Below are positions 52,256 through 60,576 of a stretch of 64,000 bases of DNA, one piece after another. The position numbers and the translations under genes were made by a program. This stretch comes from Sphingomonadales bacterium (GTDB lineage: Bacteria > Pseudomonadota > Alphaproteobacteria > Sphingomonadales > Sphingomonadaceae). Each line of letters opens with the position of its first letter. The first letter of the stretch is position 1. The notes under the pieces were generated by a model. It worked only from the letters and a program-made list of their open reading frames with translations. It was not told the DNA's origin and ran no database searches. The stretch covers positions 62,001-126,000 of the forward strand of contig JAFKLT010000035.1 of NCBI GenBank assembly GCA_017309275.1. The letters run 5' to 3'.

Positions 52256-52394
52256 TGTCCGAAGCATGATACATTTTTCGGACAATGTCTATTTTAATTT
52301 GTCCGAAGCATGTCACTTCGTTCGGACGGCAATGTCCGAACCATGATGTAAACTTCAGACAGCTATGTCCGAAGCATGTTGCACTCTTCGGACA
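52256..52394. promoter_or_regulatory. Array of four dyad operators upstream of the DUF6088/AbiEii pair
   Basis: Four inverted repeats of one form, TGTCCGAA - 13 bases - TTCGGACA, at 52256-52284, 52300-52328, 52333-52361 and 52366-52394. Two have one arm change (TTCGGACG and TTCAGACA). All begin with TGTCCGAA and have a 13-base spacer. Left ends are 44, 33 and 33 bases apart, that is near whole helical turns, so bound proteins could face the same side. This is a strong candidate for cooperative autorepression by the DUF6088 protein. Confidence 0.88.
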
Positions 52395-52552
52395 GACAGA
52401 ATGGCGCCGCGCCCAGCCTGTGGACCTTCAGCAGGAAGCCTCAAATCCTCTACTGCAAAAACCGGATTCCATTCGCACGGATTATGTGAGATTCAGCTTC
52501 ACGAAAATTCGGTTGTCTAATCGATTTCGAGACGGGGCAAAGCAGAACGACA

Positions 52553-53290
52553 ATGGCTGATCACAGCGCAATAGAGTGGACCGACGCTACGTGGAACCCC
52601 GTCACAGGTTGCACGAAGATCACCGCTGGATGCGATAACTGCTATGCCGCGCGCTTCTCCGAGCGGTTCCGTGGAGTGCCGGGCCATCCCTTCGAAAACG
52701 GGTTTGACCTGACCCTCCGGCCCGAGCGCTTGGATCAGCCACTGCGCTGGCGCCGTGGACGGATGATTTTCGTAAACTCGATGAGCGATCTCTTCCATAA
52801 GGCCATACCGACATCCTTCATCGATCGGATATTCGACACGATGGAGGCGGCCAATTGGCACACGTACCAGGTCCTGACCAAGCGGAGCCCGAGGCTCCGG
52901 GACTATATGAATGGCCGCTATGCCGACAGAAGCCCGCCCGCGCACATATGGGTAGGCGTATCCGTCGAAGACCAGAAAGGCGCGGCGCGGGTTGCCCATC
53001 TTCGTGCGGCCAAATCCGCAGTCCGCTTTCTATCGGTGGAACCTCTCATAGGCTCTGTAGGCCCTATTGACCTGAAGGACATACACTGGGTCATAGCGGG
53101 CGGAGAAAGCGGTCCCAATGCCCGCGTGATGCGGATCGAGTGGGCACGGGAGATACGCGACGCGTGCCGAGAACAGCGCGTGCCTTTCTTCTTCAAACAA
53201 TGGGGCGGATTTCGACCAAAGTCTGGCGGACGGGAGCTTGATGGCCGCGAGTGGAGTGAGTGGCCCCGCCTGACGCGGGCGGCCGGCTAA
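52553..53290 (+). CDS. DUF5131 (phage Gp37/Gp68) protein with three-Cys motif
   Basis: 245 residues. MADHSAIEWTDATWNPVTGCTKITAGCDNCYAARFSERF carries the CX6CX2C three-cysteine motif (Cys20, 27, 30), similar to radical-SAM-like iron-sulfur sites. Later parts (MSDLFHKAIPTSFIDRIFDTM, VLTKRSPRLRDY, WVGVSVEDQ, SVEPLIGSV, IAGGESGPNARVM) are the usual DUF5131 order, and PFFFKQWGG is near the C-terminus. TAA of this gene is followed at once by ATG of tcmP. Function not established; suspected nucleic acid or defence role. Confidence 0.9.
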   Translation: MADHSAIEWTDATWNPVTGCTKITAGCDNCYAARFSERFRGVPGHPFENGFDLTLRPERLDQPLRWRRGRMIFVNSMSDLFHKAIPTSFIDRIFDTMEAANWHTYQVLTKRSPRLRDYMNGRYADRSPPAHIWVGVSVEDQKGAARVAHLRAAKSAVRFLSVEPLIGSVGPIDLKDIHWVIAGGESGPNARVMRIEWAREIRDACREQRVPFFFKQWGGFRPKSGGRELDGREWSEWPRLTRAAG

Positions 53291-54460
53291 ATGCTCGATC
53301 CGCGCTGGTACGATGGTCGGGAACAGGCGCTGGTGAAGCACACGTTCCTCGATACCTATATGCCGGCCCAAATTCCCAAGATCGTCAGCTGGGCAAACGA
53401 ATTCACCTATGTCGATCTCTTTGCCGGACCGTGGCAGTCAAAGAGCGGCGATTATTCGGACACATCGTTTGGAATTGCCCTCCGCAGGATGACGGAAGCC
53501 AAAGCGAAGCAGGCGGAACTCGGCCGTAAAGTGACCATGGTGGCTCACCTCGTTGAGAAAGATCCCGCTAATTTTGCAGAGCTAATCGACGCCGTAAAGC
53601 GCTTTCCCGACGTTGAAATACATTGTCACCCGGGTCAGGCCGAGGATCACGCATCCGCAATCGCGACCGCCATTCCTGCGAGAGCCTTCCGGTTCGTCGT
53701 CATAGACCCCAAAGGTGTTCCCGACGTTCGGAAGTTTCGATGCTTGATCTCGCCGGATCGAACGGAAGTTCTCATGAATTTCATGTTCCAATTCGCAAAC
53801 CGCTTTGCGGGATCACAGGATCGGATGCCGACACTCGAAGGATGGCTCGGCGATCTGCAAGAAAATGGCGGTTGGAGAGCGGAGTTCGCTGAACTGCGCG
53901 GATCCGAAAGAGAAGCGGCCATTTCCGAGCGCGCCCGCCAAGCGTTGCGGCGCATGGGGGACTATAAATTCGCGCCGGCGTTAACCGTCGACGAGACGGC
54001 GGTCGATCGGCCCTTGTACAAGCTCATTTACCTGACTCGGCACCCAGCCGGCATCAAGGTGTTCCGTGACGCACACAGAAAGTCTCTCGAGACCCAAGCG
54101 ACCTACAAATCGGCGAAAAAGGCGGAGACGCGGAGGGTTGCAAGCGGAATGAACGACATGTTTGCTGGCCAATCTGCCATGGAACCGGGCGAGCGAAGCG
54201 CTCGCGAAATATCCCAAGGCGAGGCGGCCGCGCGGTCAACGATGCTTCAAATCCTGTCGGAGAGCTCGGCCGATTTGAAATGGAAAGATGTCTGGCCGCG
54301 TGTGTTGGATCTTTGCGCGGTTACTTACGGCGCCCTCGGTAACATAGCTAACGACTTAAGGAAGCGCGGGCTCATAATTGTCCCTGCGTGGAGCGGCGAC
54401 GTGTTGAGGCGCCCGAAGGATGATTTCTCTATCAAAATTGCTCCACACCTCGCGCCTTAA
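53291..54460 (+). CDS. tcmP: Three-Cys-motif partner protein TcmP
   Basis: 389 residues. The family signature FTYVDLFAGPWQSK and TMVAHLVEKDPANFAEL are like a methyltransferase-fold nucleotide-binding site, followed by VVIDPKGVPDVRKF and LMNFMFQFANRF. The family is named for its partnership with the three-Cys (DUF5131) protein, encoded immediately upstream. The C-terminal half has a helical region and a likely winged helix (DLCAVTYGALGNIANDLRKRGLI). It probably acts as a complex with DUF5131. Confidence 0.93.
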   Translation: MLDPRWYDGREQALVKHTFLDTYMPAQIPKIVSWANEFTYVDLFAGPWQSKSGDYSDTSFGIALRRMTEAKAKQAELGRKVTMVAHLVEKDPANFAELIDAVKRFPDVEIHCHPGQAEDHASAIATAIPARAFRFVVIDPKGVPDVRKFRCLISPDRTEVLMNFMFQFANRFAGSQDRMPTLEGWLGDLQENGGWRAEFAELRGSEREAAISERARQALRRMGDYKFAPALTVDETAVDRPLYKLIYLTRHPAGIKVFRDAHRKSLETQATYKSAKKAETRRVASGMNDMFAGQSAMEPGERSAREISQGEAAARSTMLQILSESSADLKWKDVWPRVLDLCAVTYGALGNIANDLRKRGLIIVPAWSGDVLRRPKDDFSIKIAPHLAP

Positions 54461-54530
54461 GGAGCGGCGTCCCCTTTTCATCCCAGGAAACTAAAACCTG
54501 TCGGTCTGCTTGCGGCCAGTTCTGCTTTTC

Positions 54531-54806
54531 CTACCGCTCGGCTTTGCCTGCGGTCGGCACTTGGTGGATCATCGCGGCGTCGATCATGGCTCGATAGATT
54601 CTTCCGACTTCATCTTTGCTAACGTGGCCAGCCTCGAGCGCTGCGGCGCTGATCATCGTCATGTCGGGTTCGCGAAGAGCCATGATCGCGGCCTGTGCCT
54701 CCGGCAAATAGTCTTCCCAAAGCGACTTGCCATCCATCCGCGCATTGGGTGGATTTGCATCCAACTCGCAAAGTGCGCGGGCGACTCGTTCTAGGCCGGA
54801 GGTCAT
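54531..54806 (-). CDS. Hypothetical protein
   Basis: 91 residues from ATG 54806 (MTSGLERVARALCELDANPPNARMDGKSLWEDYLPEAQAAIMALRE). Helical, no recognised motif. The form resembles short helical proteins in sphingomonad and phage genomes. Convergent with tcmP. The longer upstream frame was rejected because its start has no ribosome site. Confidence 0.6.
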   Translation of the reverse strand: MTSGLERVARALCELDANPPNARMDGKSLWEDYLPEAQAAIMALREPDMTMISAAALEAGHVSKDEVGRIYRAMIDAAMIHQVPTAGKAER

Positions 54807-54937
54807 GACGCGAGAATAACATAGAACGTCGACCTGATATGGGGGGATTTCGGTGTTTCTCACGATCAAATCGAGTCGATCCCGTGGTCCGACATCGGTG
54901 ACTTTCCAAAAACTCGGTCCCTCTCTACAGCCGCCTA

Positions 54938-55162
54938 ATGGCTAGACGCTCAACCATTGCAGAACGTGTCGAGGCGCTCGTCCGGCGAATGGATGGGGCG
55001 CCCCTTTGCGACGAATGCATTACAGACCGGCTCGACCTTTCTTCGGTGTCACAGGCAAGCGTCGCCACCGGAGCAGCTGCCGGCGTCGGAGGATTTGAGC
55101 GGCTCAAAGAGCCATGCGGCCTTTGCGGCGAGCCGCGGCACGTCATTCGTTACAAAGGCTGA
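54938..55162 (+). CDS. Small zinc-binding-like protein
   Basis: 74 residues: MARRSTIAERVEALVRRMDGAPLCDECITDRL then a divergent middle, ending EPCGLCGEPRHVIRYKG. Two CxxC pairs (CDEC and CGLC) suggest a zinc ribbon. The form is common as a hypothetical protein on sphingomonad plasmids. It is probably a DNA-binding accessory protein. Confidence 0.75.
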   Translation: MARRSTIAERVEALVRRMDGAPLCDECITDRLDLSSVSQASVATGAAAGVGGFERLKEPCGLCGEPRHVIRYKG

Positions 55163-55439
55163 ACTTCGCAATTCGCCGCGGAAAGATCGAGCGCGGCTGA
55201 ATGGGCGTGCTCTGGCGCCGGCAGGCGGCGCCAGGGGCCGCGCGTTATCTTGGGCCGCGCAGCGCACTTGGCTCGCTATCCTTGCCGGACGGCGGCTGGC
55301 CCACAGGCCCGCGCGCACGCCGCCCGGCTGCGGCCTCGCCAAGAGCGCGTTTGCCTTTGCGCGCTTCGCGCGGTTCTTTGACGCCTTGCGATAGTTACGG
55401 GGTTTGAATCGATCGGCGGTCGGCACTACGGATCCCGCA
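55163..55439. other. GC-rich non-coding gap
   Basis: 277 bases with very high GC and short palindromes (for example GGCGCCGGCAGGCGGCGCC near 55215). No gene is supported. It might contain regulatory or transfer sequences, but nothing could be identified. Confidence 0.4.
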
Positions 55440-55871
55440 ATGATATTCAGTCTGTTCCTGCTCGCCTCGGTCGTTCCGGCCGGCCAATCCTTCACCTGCA
55501 CCCCCGTCGCAGTCTGGGATGGCGATGGGCCGATCTGGTGCGCGGAAGGTCCGCATGTTCGCCTTTCCGGGGTCGCCGCACGCGAAATGAATGGCAGCTG
55601 CAGTTCAGCGCATCCCTGTCCGGACGCCGATCCGGTCGCGGCGCGCGATCATCTCGTCGGCCTGCTCGGGACGCCGCAAGGGCGGAACCGGACTGGCCAT
55701 ATTCTCGTGCGCGGACCGGCCATGCGCTGCCTATCGCGCGGCGGGGCCGGCGGCACCCGCACCGCCGCCTTCTGCACATCGCCCCGGTCGGGCGATATCT
55801 CCTGTGCGATGACCCGCAGCGGCCTCACCGCGCGCTGGGACAAATATTGGGGTGCGCATCGCTGCGATTGA
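55440..55871 (+). CDS. Thermonuclease-family-like exported protein
   Basis: 143 residues from ATG 55440. A signal peptide (IFSLFLLASVVPAGQS) is followed by FTCTPVAVWDGDGPIWCAEGPHVRLSGVAAREMNG, the start of an SNase-like OB-fold (the DGDT-type motif is altered to DGDGP and the catalytic Arg is in HVRLSG). Further cysteines (CSSAHPC, MRC, FCTS, HRC) suggest several disulfides. Similar secreted proteins appear on integrative elements. Whether it has nuclease activity is unclear because the active-site residues are incomplete. Confidence 0.65.
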   Translation: MIFSLFLLASVVPAGQSFTCTPVAVWDGDGPIWCAEGPHVRLSGVAAREMNGSCSSAHPCPDADPVAARDHLVGLLGTPQGRNRTGHILVRGPAMRCLSRGGAGGTRTAAFCTSPRSGDISCAMTRSGLTARWDKYWGAHRCD

Positions 55872-56127
55872 TCGGACCGGATCGGGCGGGTGGGTCAGGT
55901 GGACCGGCCTTTGAGTCCGGCGCGGATCGTTGAATGGACGCGGCGGCAGCTCTCTCTCAGTTGCTCAAGGCCACCCCTTTTCTGTCGCCTTTCTGCGGGC
56001 CCGGCTCGCCTCTGGCCGTCAACCCCATGCGGGGTTCGCCCTCGCGTTCCGCTCGGTGACGGCAGCTCGCGGTCCCTTCTTCTGGCGCCATCGGGGATGT
56101 CCCCCGAGCAACCGAAGGAGAAAGTCC

Positions 56128-56448
56128 ATGCCCACCATCGCCAACCTCAACGTCAAGGCCGACGGCAGCTTCGAAGGCACGCTCGCCACCCTCAACGTCA
56201 CCGCGCAGATCGCGATTGTCCCGAACGGCCGCAAGGCCAAGGACAACGAACCCGATTATCGCATCCTCAGCCGCAAGAACGGCTTCGAACTTGGCGCAGC
56301 CTGGGTCAAGACCGCCAAATCGACCGGCGCCGAATATATCGCAGTGACGATGTCAGCCCCCGAGTTCGGGACCATCTACGGCAATGTCGCAAACGCCCCC
56401 GGCGACGACCCGATGAAAAAGGTCATCATCTGGAACCCGCCTGCCTGA
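56128..56448 (+). CDS. DUF736-family protein
   Basis: 106 residues (MPTIANLNVKADGSFEGTLATLNVTAQIAIVP), with AAGGAGAAAG before ATG 56128. DUF736 proteins (YRILSRKNGFELGAAWVKT, YIAVTMSAPEF) are a hallmark of proteobacterial integrative conjugative elements and plasmids, usually near S26 peptidase and ParA genes. Function unknown. Followed by two hairpins. Confidence 0.93.
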   Translation: MPTIANLNVKADGSFEGTLATLNVTAQIAIVPNGRKAKDNEPDYRILSRKNGFELGAAWVKTAKSTGAEYIAVTMSAPEFGTIYGNVANAPGDDPMKKVIIWNPPA

Positions 56449-56457
56449 CGGGCACCC

Positions 56458-56524
56458 CGGCTCCGCCTTCGGGCGGAGCCGATTGATTTCATCACGTGAA
56501 GGCGGTCCTCTGGGCCGCCTTTTC
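56458..56524 (+). terminator. Two tandem hairpins after the DUF736 gene
   Basis: The first is a perfect 10-bp stem CGGCTCCGCC (56458-56467) and GGCGGAGCCG (56472-56481) with a TTCG tetraloop, followed by ATTGATTT. The second is AAGGCGG (56499-56505) and CCGCCTT (56515-56521) with a nine-base loop, followed by TTCG. Either would end the DUF736 transcript. Confidence 0.75.
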
Positions 56525-56920
56525 GTGTCTTGTGCTGACGAGTGTGGGTTTCCGGGGCCCGGCACTCGGTTATCCTCCTTTTCGGCGACTGGGCTGTCGC
56601 AGACGACGAGTGCCGCGCATGTTGCGAACGGCAGAATGTCGACAGGTCTTCGAAATGAAAGGTCAGCGAGGGGGCCGGGACGCGGCGGCGAACCGGGGGC
56701 GGGTGGGGCGTGGGGGCTCTGCCGCATGGGATCGGGCCATACCCGCTCTCGATTGCCGCTGATCCCTTGGCCGAGGCCAGGCCTCCTTCAATCAACCCGT
56801 GAAGGGTCCCCACGCTTCGCTCGGGCCGCGGCTTCGCGCGCGGTGATTGCGGCCTGTCCCCGTCCGGCGGGGCGCCTGTCGAGCGGGAATGGCCCGCTCC
56901 CAAGGACAGGAGTTGATCCC
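56525..56920. other. Non-coding gap before the trb genes
   Basis: 396 bases with no supported gene. One frame is open through it into the next small gene, but its sequence is low-complexity and without family resemblance. The expected trbB-trbL genes are absent, so this may be a deletion scar. Confidence 0.4.
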
Positions 56921-57052
56921 ATGCCGCTTTCCACCGCCCAGTCGCTCGGATGGAGCCTCGCCCGGACCATGATGACCGTGATCATCCTCATCGAGACCAG
57001 CGCCGGATATTCGGTCATGCCGCTCGACTGGTCGAAGGAACTCAGCCAATGA
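56921..57052 (+). pseudogene. Small frame, possible trbF C-terminal remnant
   Basis: 43 residues from ATG 56921 (CAGGAG 8-13 bases before). The end, AGYSVMPLDWSKELSQ, resembles the C-terminus of TrbF proteins (pattern ...GxYVxxxxWSREL...), which normally precede trbG. The first 20 residues (MPLSTAQSLGWSLARTMMTV) do not. Its stop overlaps the trbG start. I read it as the scar of a deletion that removed most of trbF; it may still be translated and couple trbG. Confidence 0.5.
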
Positions 57053-57903
57053 CGCGATATCCTCTGCTTCCGATCGCACTCGGAGCCATGCTGTCCCTCC
57101 TTGCGGCGCCCGCCGCGGCGAGCGAGGCCGCCGATCCCCGCCAGCGCGTCGGCCGCGCCAACGCCGAGGCGCGCGTGCAGCCCGACCGGCAAGGCTATCG
57201 GAACGCCATCCAGCAATATGCCTGGTCCGAAGGCGCGCTCTTTCAGGTCTATGCTGCGCCAGGGCAGGTCACCGATATCGTCCTTCAGGAAGGCGAACAG
57301 CTCGTCGGCCCGGGGCCGGTCGCCGCGGGCGACACGGTGCGCTGGATCATCGGCGATACGGTCAGCGGGACCGGGGCCCGGCGGCGCGTGCATATTCTGG
57401 CGAAACCCACCCGATCCGATATCGCCACGAATCTCATCATCAACACCGACCGGCGCACCTATCATGTCGAGCTGCGCGCGACCGCCGCGGCCTATATGGC
57501 ATCGGTATCCTGGACCTATCCCGCCGATGAGCTGATCGCCTTGCAGCTTGCCGAGGCCGAGGCGGCGAGGGTGGCGCCCGTTGCCGGGGCGATCGATCTC
57601 GCCGCGCTCAACTTCCGCTACCGCATCGCAGGCGACAAGGCCGCGTGGCGGCCGGTGCGCGCCTTCGACGACTCGCGCCAGCTAATCATCGAATTCGGTG
57701 AGGATATCGCCACCGGCGATATGCCGCCACTCTTCGTCATCGGCGGCAGCGGCGAGGCAGAGCTTGTCAACTACCGGGTGCAGGGCCGCTACATGATCGT
57801 CGACCGCCTTTTCGAGCGCGGCGAACTCCGCTTGGGCGCCGGAAAGCAGGCCCGCGTCGTTCGGATCAAGCGTGAAATGCCGCGCCGCCGGGGGCGGTCG
57901 TGA
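57049..57903 (+). CDS. trbG: Conjugal transfer protein TrbG (VirB9 family)
   Basis: 284 residues with a Sec signal peptide (LLPIALGAMLSLLAAPAAASEA). The VirB9/TrbG beta-rich body is in YAWSEGALFQVYAAPGQVTDIVLQEGE and NLIINTDRRTYHVELRAT; the C-terminal VirB7-contacting domain has FNF-like LNFRYRIAGDKAAWRPVRAFDDSRQLIIEF. It is part of the outer membrane core of a type IV secretion system. The stop overlaps the trbI start. Confidence 0.93.
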   Translation: MTRYPLLPIALGAMLSLLAAPAAASEAADPRQRVGRANAEARVQPDRQGYRNAIQQYAWSEGALFQVYAAPGQVTDIVLQEGEQLVGPGPVAAGDTVRWIIGDTVSGTGARRRVHILAKPTRSDIATNLIINTDRRTYHVELRATAAAYMASVSWTYPADELIALQLAEAEAARVAPVAGAIDLAALNFRYRIAGDKAAWRPVRAFDDSRQLIIEFGEDIATGDMPPLFVIGGSGEAELVNYRVQGRYMIVDRLFERGELRLGAGKQARVVRIKREMPRRRGRS

Positions 57904-59132
57904 CCGGGCCGGCAAGCGAGGCGGTGGCGCCCGCCGACGTGCCGGAAGCGGGCGAGCGCACGGCGCCCGGCCCGGAGGTCGATCCTTTTCGGCTACGCGG
58001 CGACACGCCGCGGGTCATGCGGCTTTCGCGCAAGGCGCTCGCGATGATCGGCGCTGCCGGCGGCACCGCGATCGGCGGCGCTCTGCTCTGGGCGCTGCAA
58101 CCCGTAGCCCCGAAGACCGCCGAGAATCTCTACACGGCCGATGGAGCGAATCGCGCCGAAGTCGTCACCGGTGCGCCCGCCGACTATGGCAAGGTGCCGA
58201 AGCTCGGACCGCCGCTACCCGGCGATCTCGGGCGACCGATCGTCTCGGCGCAGCAGAACGGCGAGACGATCCCGGTGCCGCCGATGGGAAATCCGCCCGC
58301 CGGCGGGCGCTCACCCGCCGACAAGGCGCGCGATCGGGCGCGGCTGGAGCGCGAGGCCGCCACGGCGAGCCGGATATTCCTTGGAGGAGGGACCTCGGGC
58401 GCGCCGGTGGCAGACGCGCAGCGTGGATCGATCGAACCGTCCGCCGCGACCATGTCGGCACCCGAAGGCGGCGCGCGGACTCCGGCGGCGGCGCGGCGCG
58501 CCTTTCTCGCGGGCGGCTCCGCCGAACCGTTCGAGAGTGCCGAGCGCCTTCATGCGCCTGCTTCGCCATACATCCTTCAGGCGGGAAGTCTCATTCCGGC
58601 CGCGCTGATCACTGGGATCAGGTCCGACCTTCCCGGACAGGTCACGGCGCAGGTGACCCAGAATGTCTACGATAGCCCGACGGGTCGCATTCTCCTCATT
58701 CCGCAGGGTGCCCGGCTGATCGGCGACTATGACAGCGAAATATCCGTGGGGCAGGAGCGCGTCTTGCTGGCCTGGAACCGGTTGATCCTGCCCGGTGGCC
58801 GATCGATCCGGCTCGATCGTCAGCCCGGCGCCGATGCGCGGGGCATGGCGGGGATTGCCGATCGCACCGACCATCATTGGGGGTCGATGCTGCGCGCGGC
58901 GCTCGTCTCTTCGTTGCTCGGCGTCGGAGCCGAACTTGGCTCGGACGGGGATGATGCGCTCGTGCGGGCGCTTCGCGACGGGCCGCAGGATACGGTCAAC
59001 CAGTCGGGACGGCGGCTCGTCGAGCGTCAGATGAACATCCCGCCAACCCTCACGATCCGCCCCGGCTTCGCTTTGCGGGTCCTTGTCACACGCGATCTGA
59101 TACTCGAACCGCCGGCGGGTGCGGCCCCATGA
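57900..59132 (+). CDS. trbI: Conjugal transfer protein TrbI (VirB10 family)
   Basis: 410 residues from GTG 57900. Cytoplasmic N-terminus, one membrane segment (MIGAAGGTAIGGALLWAL, residues 49-66), a proline-rich periplasmic region, and the VirB10 beta-barrel domain (SLIPAALITGIRSDLPGQVTAQVTQNVYDS, LLIPQGARLIGDYDSEI). It spans the envelope and links the type IV secretion core to energising ATPases. The stop overlaps the DUF2274 start. The rest of the trb operon is not in the window. Confidence 0.94.
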   Translation: MTGPASEAVAPADVPEAGERTAPGPEVDPFRLRGDTPRVMRLSRKALAMIGAAGGTAIGGALLWALQPVAPKTAENLYTADGANRAEVVTGAPADYGKVPKLGPPLPGDLGRPIVSAQQNGETIPVPPMGNPPAGGRSPADKARDRARLEREAATASRIFLGGGTSGAPVADAQRGSIEPSAATMSAPEGGARTPAAARRAFLAGGSAEPFESAERLHAPASPYILQAGSLIPAALITGIRSDLPGQVTAQVTQNVYDSPTGRILLIPQGARLIGDYDSEISVGQERVLLAWNRLILPGGRSIRLDRQPGADARGMAGIADRTDHHWGSMLRAALVSSLLGVGAELGSDGDDALVRALRDGPQDTVNQSGRRLVERQMNIPPTLTIRPGFALRVLVTRDLILEPPAGAAP

Positions 59133-59350
59133 GCAAGCTGCGCCTAGGCCCCATCGCCGACGACAAGCCCGTGAAGCTGTCGATCGAATTGACGGGATCC
59201 CTCCATCGCGAATTGCTCGTCTATGCCGAGGTGCATGCGAAGGCTAATGGCCTCGCGGCGCCTATGGCGCCGGAAAAGATCGCGGTGCCGATGATCGAGC
59301 GCTTTATCGCGACCGATCGTGGATTTGCGACGGAACGGCGGCGGCGCTGA
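59129..59350 (+). CDS. DUF2274-family protein
   Basis: 73 residues (MSKLRLGPIADDKPVKLSIELTGSLHRELLVYAEVHAKANG), the small protein that typically follows trbI in integrative conjugative elements. It has a ribbon-helix-helix-like pattern (KLSIELTGSLHRELLVYAEVHA). ATG 59129 overlaps the trbI stop by four bases. It is the last recognisable gene of the element. Confidence 0.9.
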   Translation: MSKLRLGPIADDKPVKLSIELTGSLHRELLVYAEVHAKANGLAAPMAPEKIAVPMIERFIATDRGFATERRRR

Positions 59351-59429
59351 GTGTCTGCGGCGTCATCCTCACGTCGGTCAGGCGTGATCACCCATATGTG
59401 TTCGTTCAAACCGCTGGCGGCGGTGCGCC

Positions 59430-59469
59430 AAAAAAAAGACGCCCGCGCGATCGAAACCGTGCGGGCGTC
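59430..59469 (-). terminator. Rho-independent terminator, minus strand
   Basis: On the plus strand, eight A (59430-59437) precede a 9-bp stem GACGCCCGC (59438-59446) and GCGGGCGTC (59461-59469). Read from the minus strand this is a hairpin followed by eight T. The nearest minus-strand gene, the esterase, ends 238 bases away; the interval of 356 bases (59351-59706) has no other gene and could encode a small RNA. Confidence 0.7.
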
Positions 59470-59706
59470 AGATGAAGATCTCTGTTTCCTGAAAGGAAGA
59501 GCTCTTCTGGGTCGCACCGCGCGGATAGCGTCGCGAGCCGACCGATAATTGTACGGCAGCGCCAAAAGATACCCTGGAGCTCAAACCGTTGTCGGCTTTC
59601 GGTTAGTTTCAGTCAGAAACCCGGCGATCTCCGATCGGCCAAGACCAGCGATTCCCCTGAGTAGCGAACATTCCGGGGAGAGGGGGTCATTTCTTGCCCT
59701 ATTTGC

Positions 59707-60576
59707 TCAAAGAATTCCTGTGTCCTTTAGCCAATCTTCCACGAGCGTCGGCCATCGCTCAACGGGATGACGCAGCGGGCGCATGGCGAAGGCGTGCCCT
59801 CCCTTGGCAAAGAGATGGACTTCCGCTGGAACACCTGCCTCGTCCAGCGCTCGCGCATAGACTATGCTATTGCAAATCGGATCGACGGGATCGTCCCAAG
59901 CCTGAAGAAGAAATGTTGGCGGGGTCATCTTGGTAACTTTGATACCAGGATCAAGCGAGCCCCCCGATCTGCACAGGTGGCCTGGGAACATTGCGATGGC
60001 AAAATCGGGCCGGCTGCTCACTTTGTCTATTTCGTCGACCGGCTCATAAGCAGGTTCGAATATATTGCTGGTCTGCGCGACCAGATACCCTCCGGCTGAG
60101 AAGCCTATGACACCGATCTTGCGGGGGTTGATCTTGAGCTCGCTGGCGCGCGAGCGCACCAGGCGTATCGCACGCTGGGCGACCTGCAACGCAAGGAGGT
60201 GCTTGGGCGTCACTGCACAATGGCAGTCTTCATCATAATGGTGGCCGCTTTTGGGAACATGGTATTTGACGAGCACGCAAGTGGTGCCTCTTGAAGTCAG
60301 CCAGTCGCGAACTTCACTACCTTCCAGATCGATCGCGAGCTTGGAGAATCCTCCGCCGGGAAAAACCAGCATCGCTGTGCCATTGCCTGGTTGTTGGGCG
60401 GGAAACACCGTGAGAGTGGGCACAGTGACGTTGAAGGCGCCGGTAACCGGACGTCCGGCGAAGCGTTTCGGATTCGTTGCCGTTTCGCTATACTCTGGAG
60501 GAAGTTTGACATCCTCCATGTTCGGCGCCGCTCCAGGCCACGGTGGCGTCTGCTGATGGCCCGCTGGGGTTGCCAC
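59707..60576 (-). CDS. Alpha/beta-hydrolase (acetyl esterase/BD-FAE type), catalytic part
   Basis: 289 residues from a possible GTG (MATPAGHQQTPPWPGAAPNMEDVKLPPEYSE). The fold is complete: oxyanion FPGGGFSKLA, nucleophile elbow GVIGFSAGGYL, acidic residue in LLQAWDDPVDPICNS and catalytic histidine in FAKGGHAFAMRP. The family removes acyl or acetyl groups from carbohydrates or esters. A lipoprotein signal lies upstream in another frame, so this is probably the C-terminal part of a frameshifted exported lipoprotein. Confidence 0.8.
   Translation of the reverse strand: MATPAGHQQTPPWPGAAPNMEDVKLPPEYSETATNPKRFAGRPVTGAFNVTVPTLTVFPAQQPGNGTAMLVFPGGGFSKLAIDLEGSEVRDWLTSRGTTCVLVKYHVPKSGHHYDEDCHCAVTPKHLLALQVAQRAIRLVRSRASELKINPRKIGVIGFSAGGYLVAQTSNIFEPAYEPVDEIDKVSSRPDFAIAMFPGHLCRSGGSLDPGIKVTKMTPPTFLLQAWDDPVDPICNSIVYARALDEAGVPAEVHLFAKGGHAFAMRPLRHPVERWPTLVEDWLKDTGIL

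Noticed and set aside
55215-55330. GC-rich palindromes considered as a transfer origin
   Set aside because: No nick-site pattern or relaxase gene nearby could support it.
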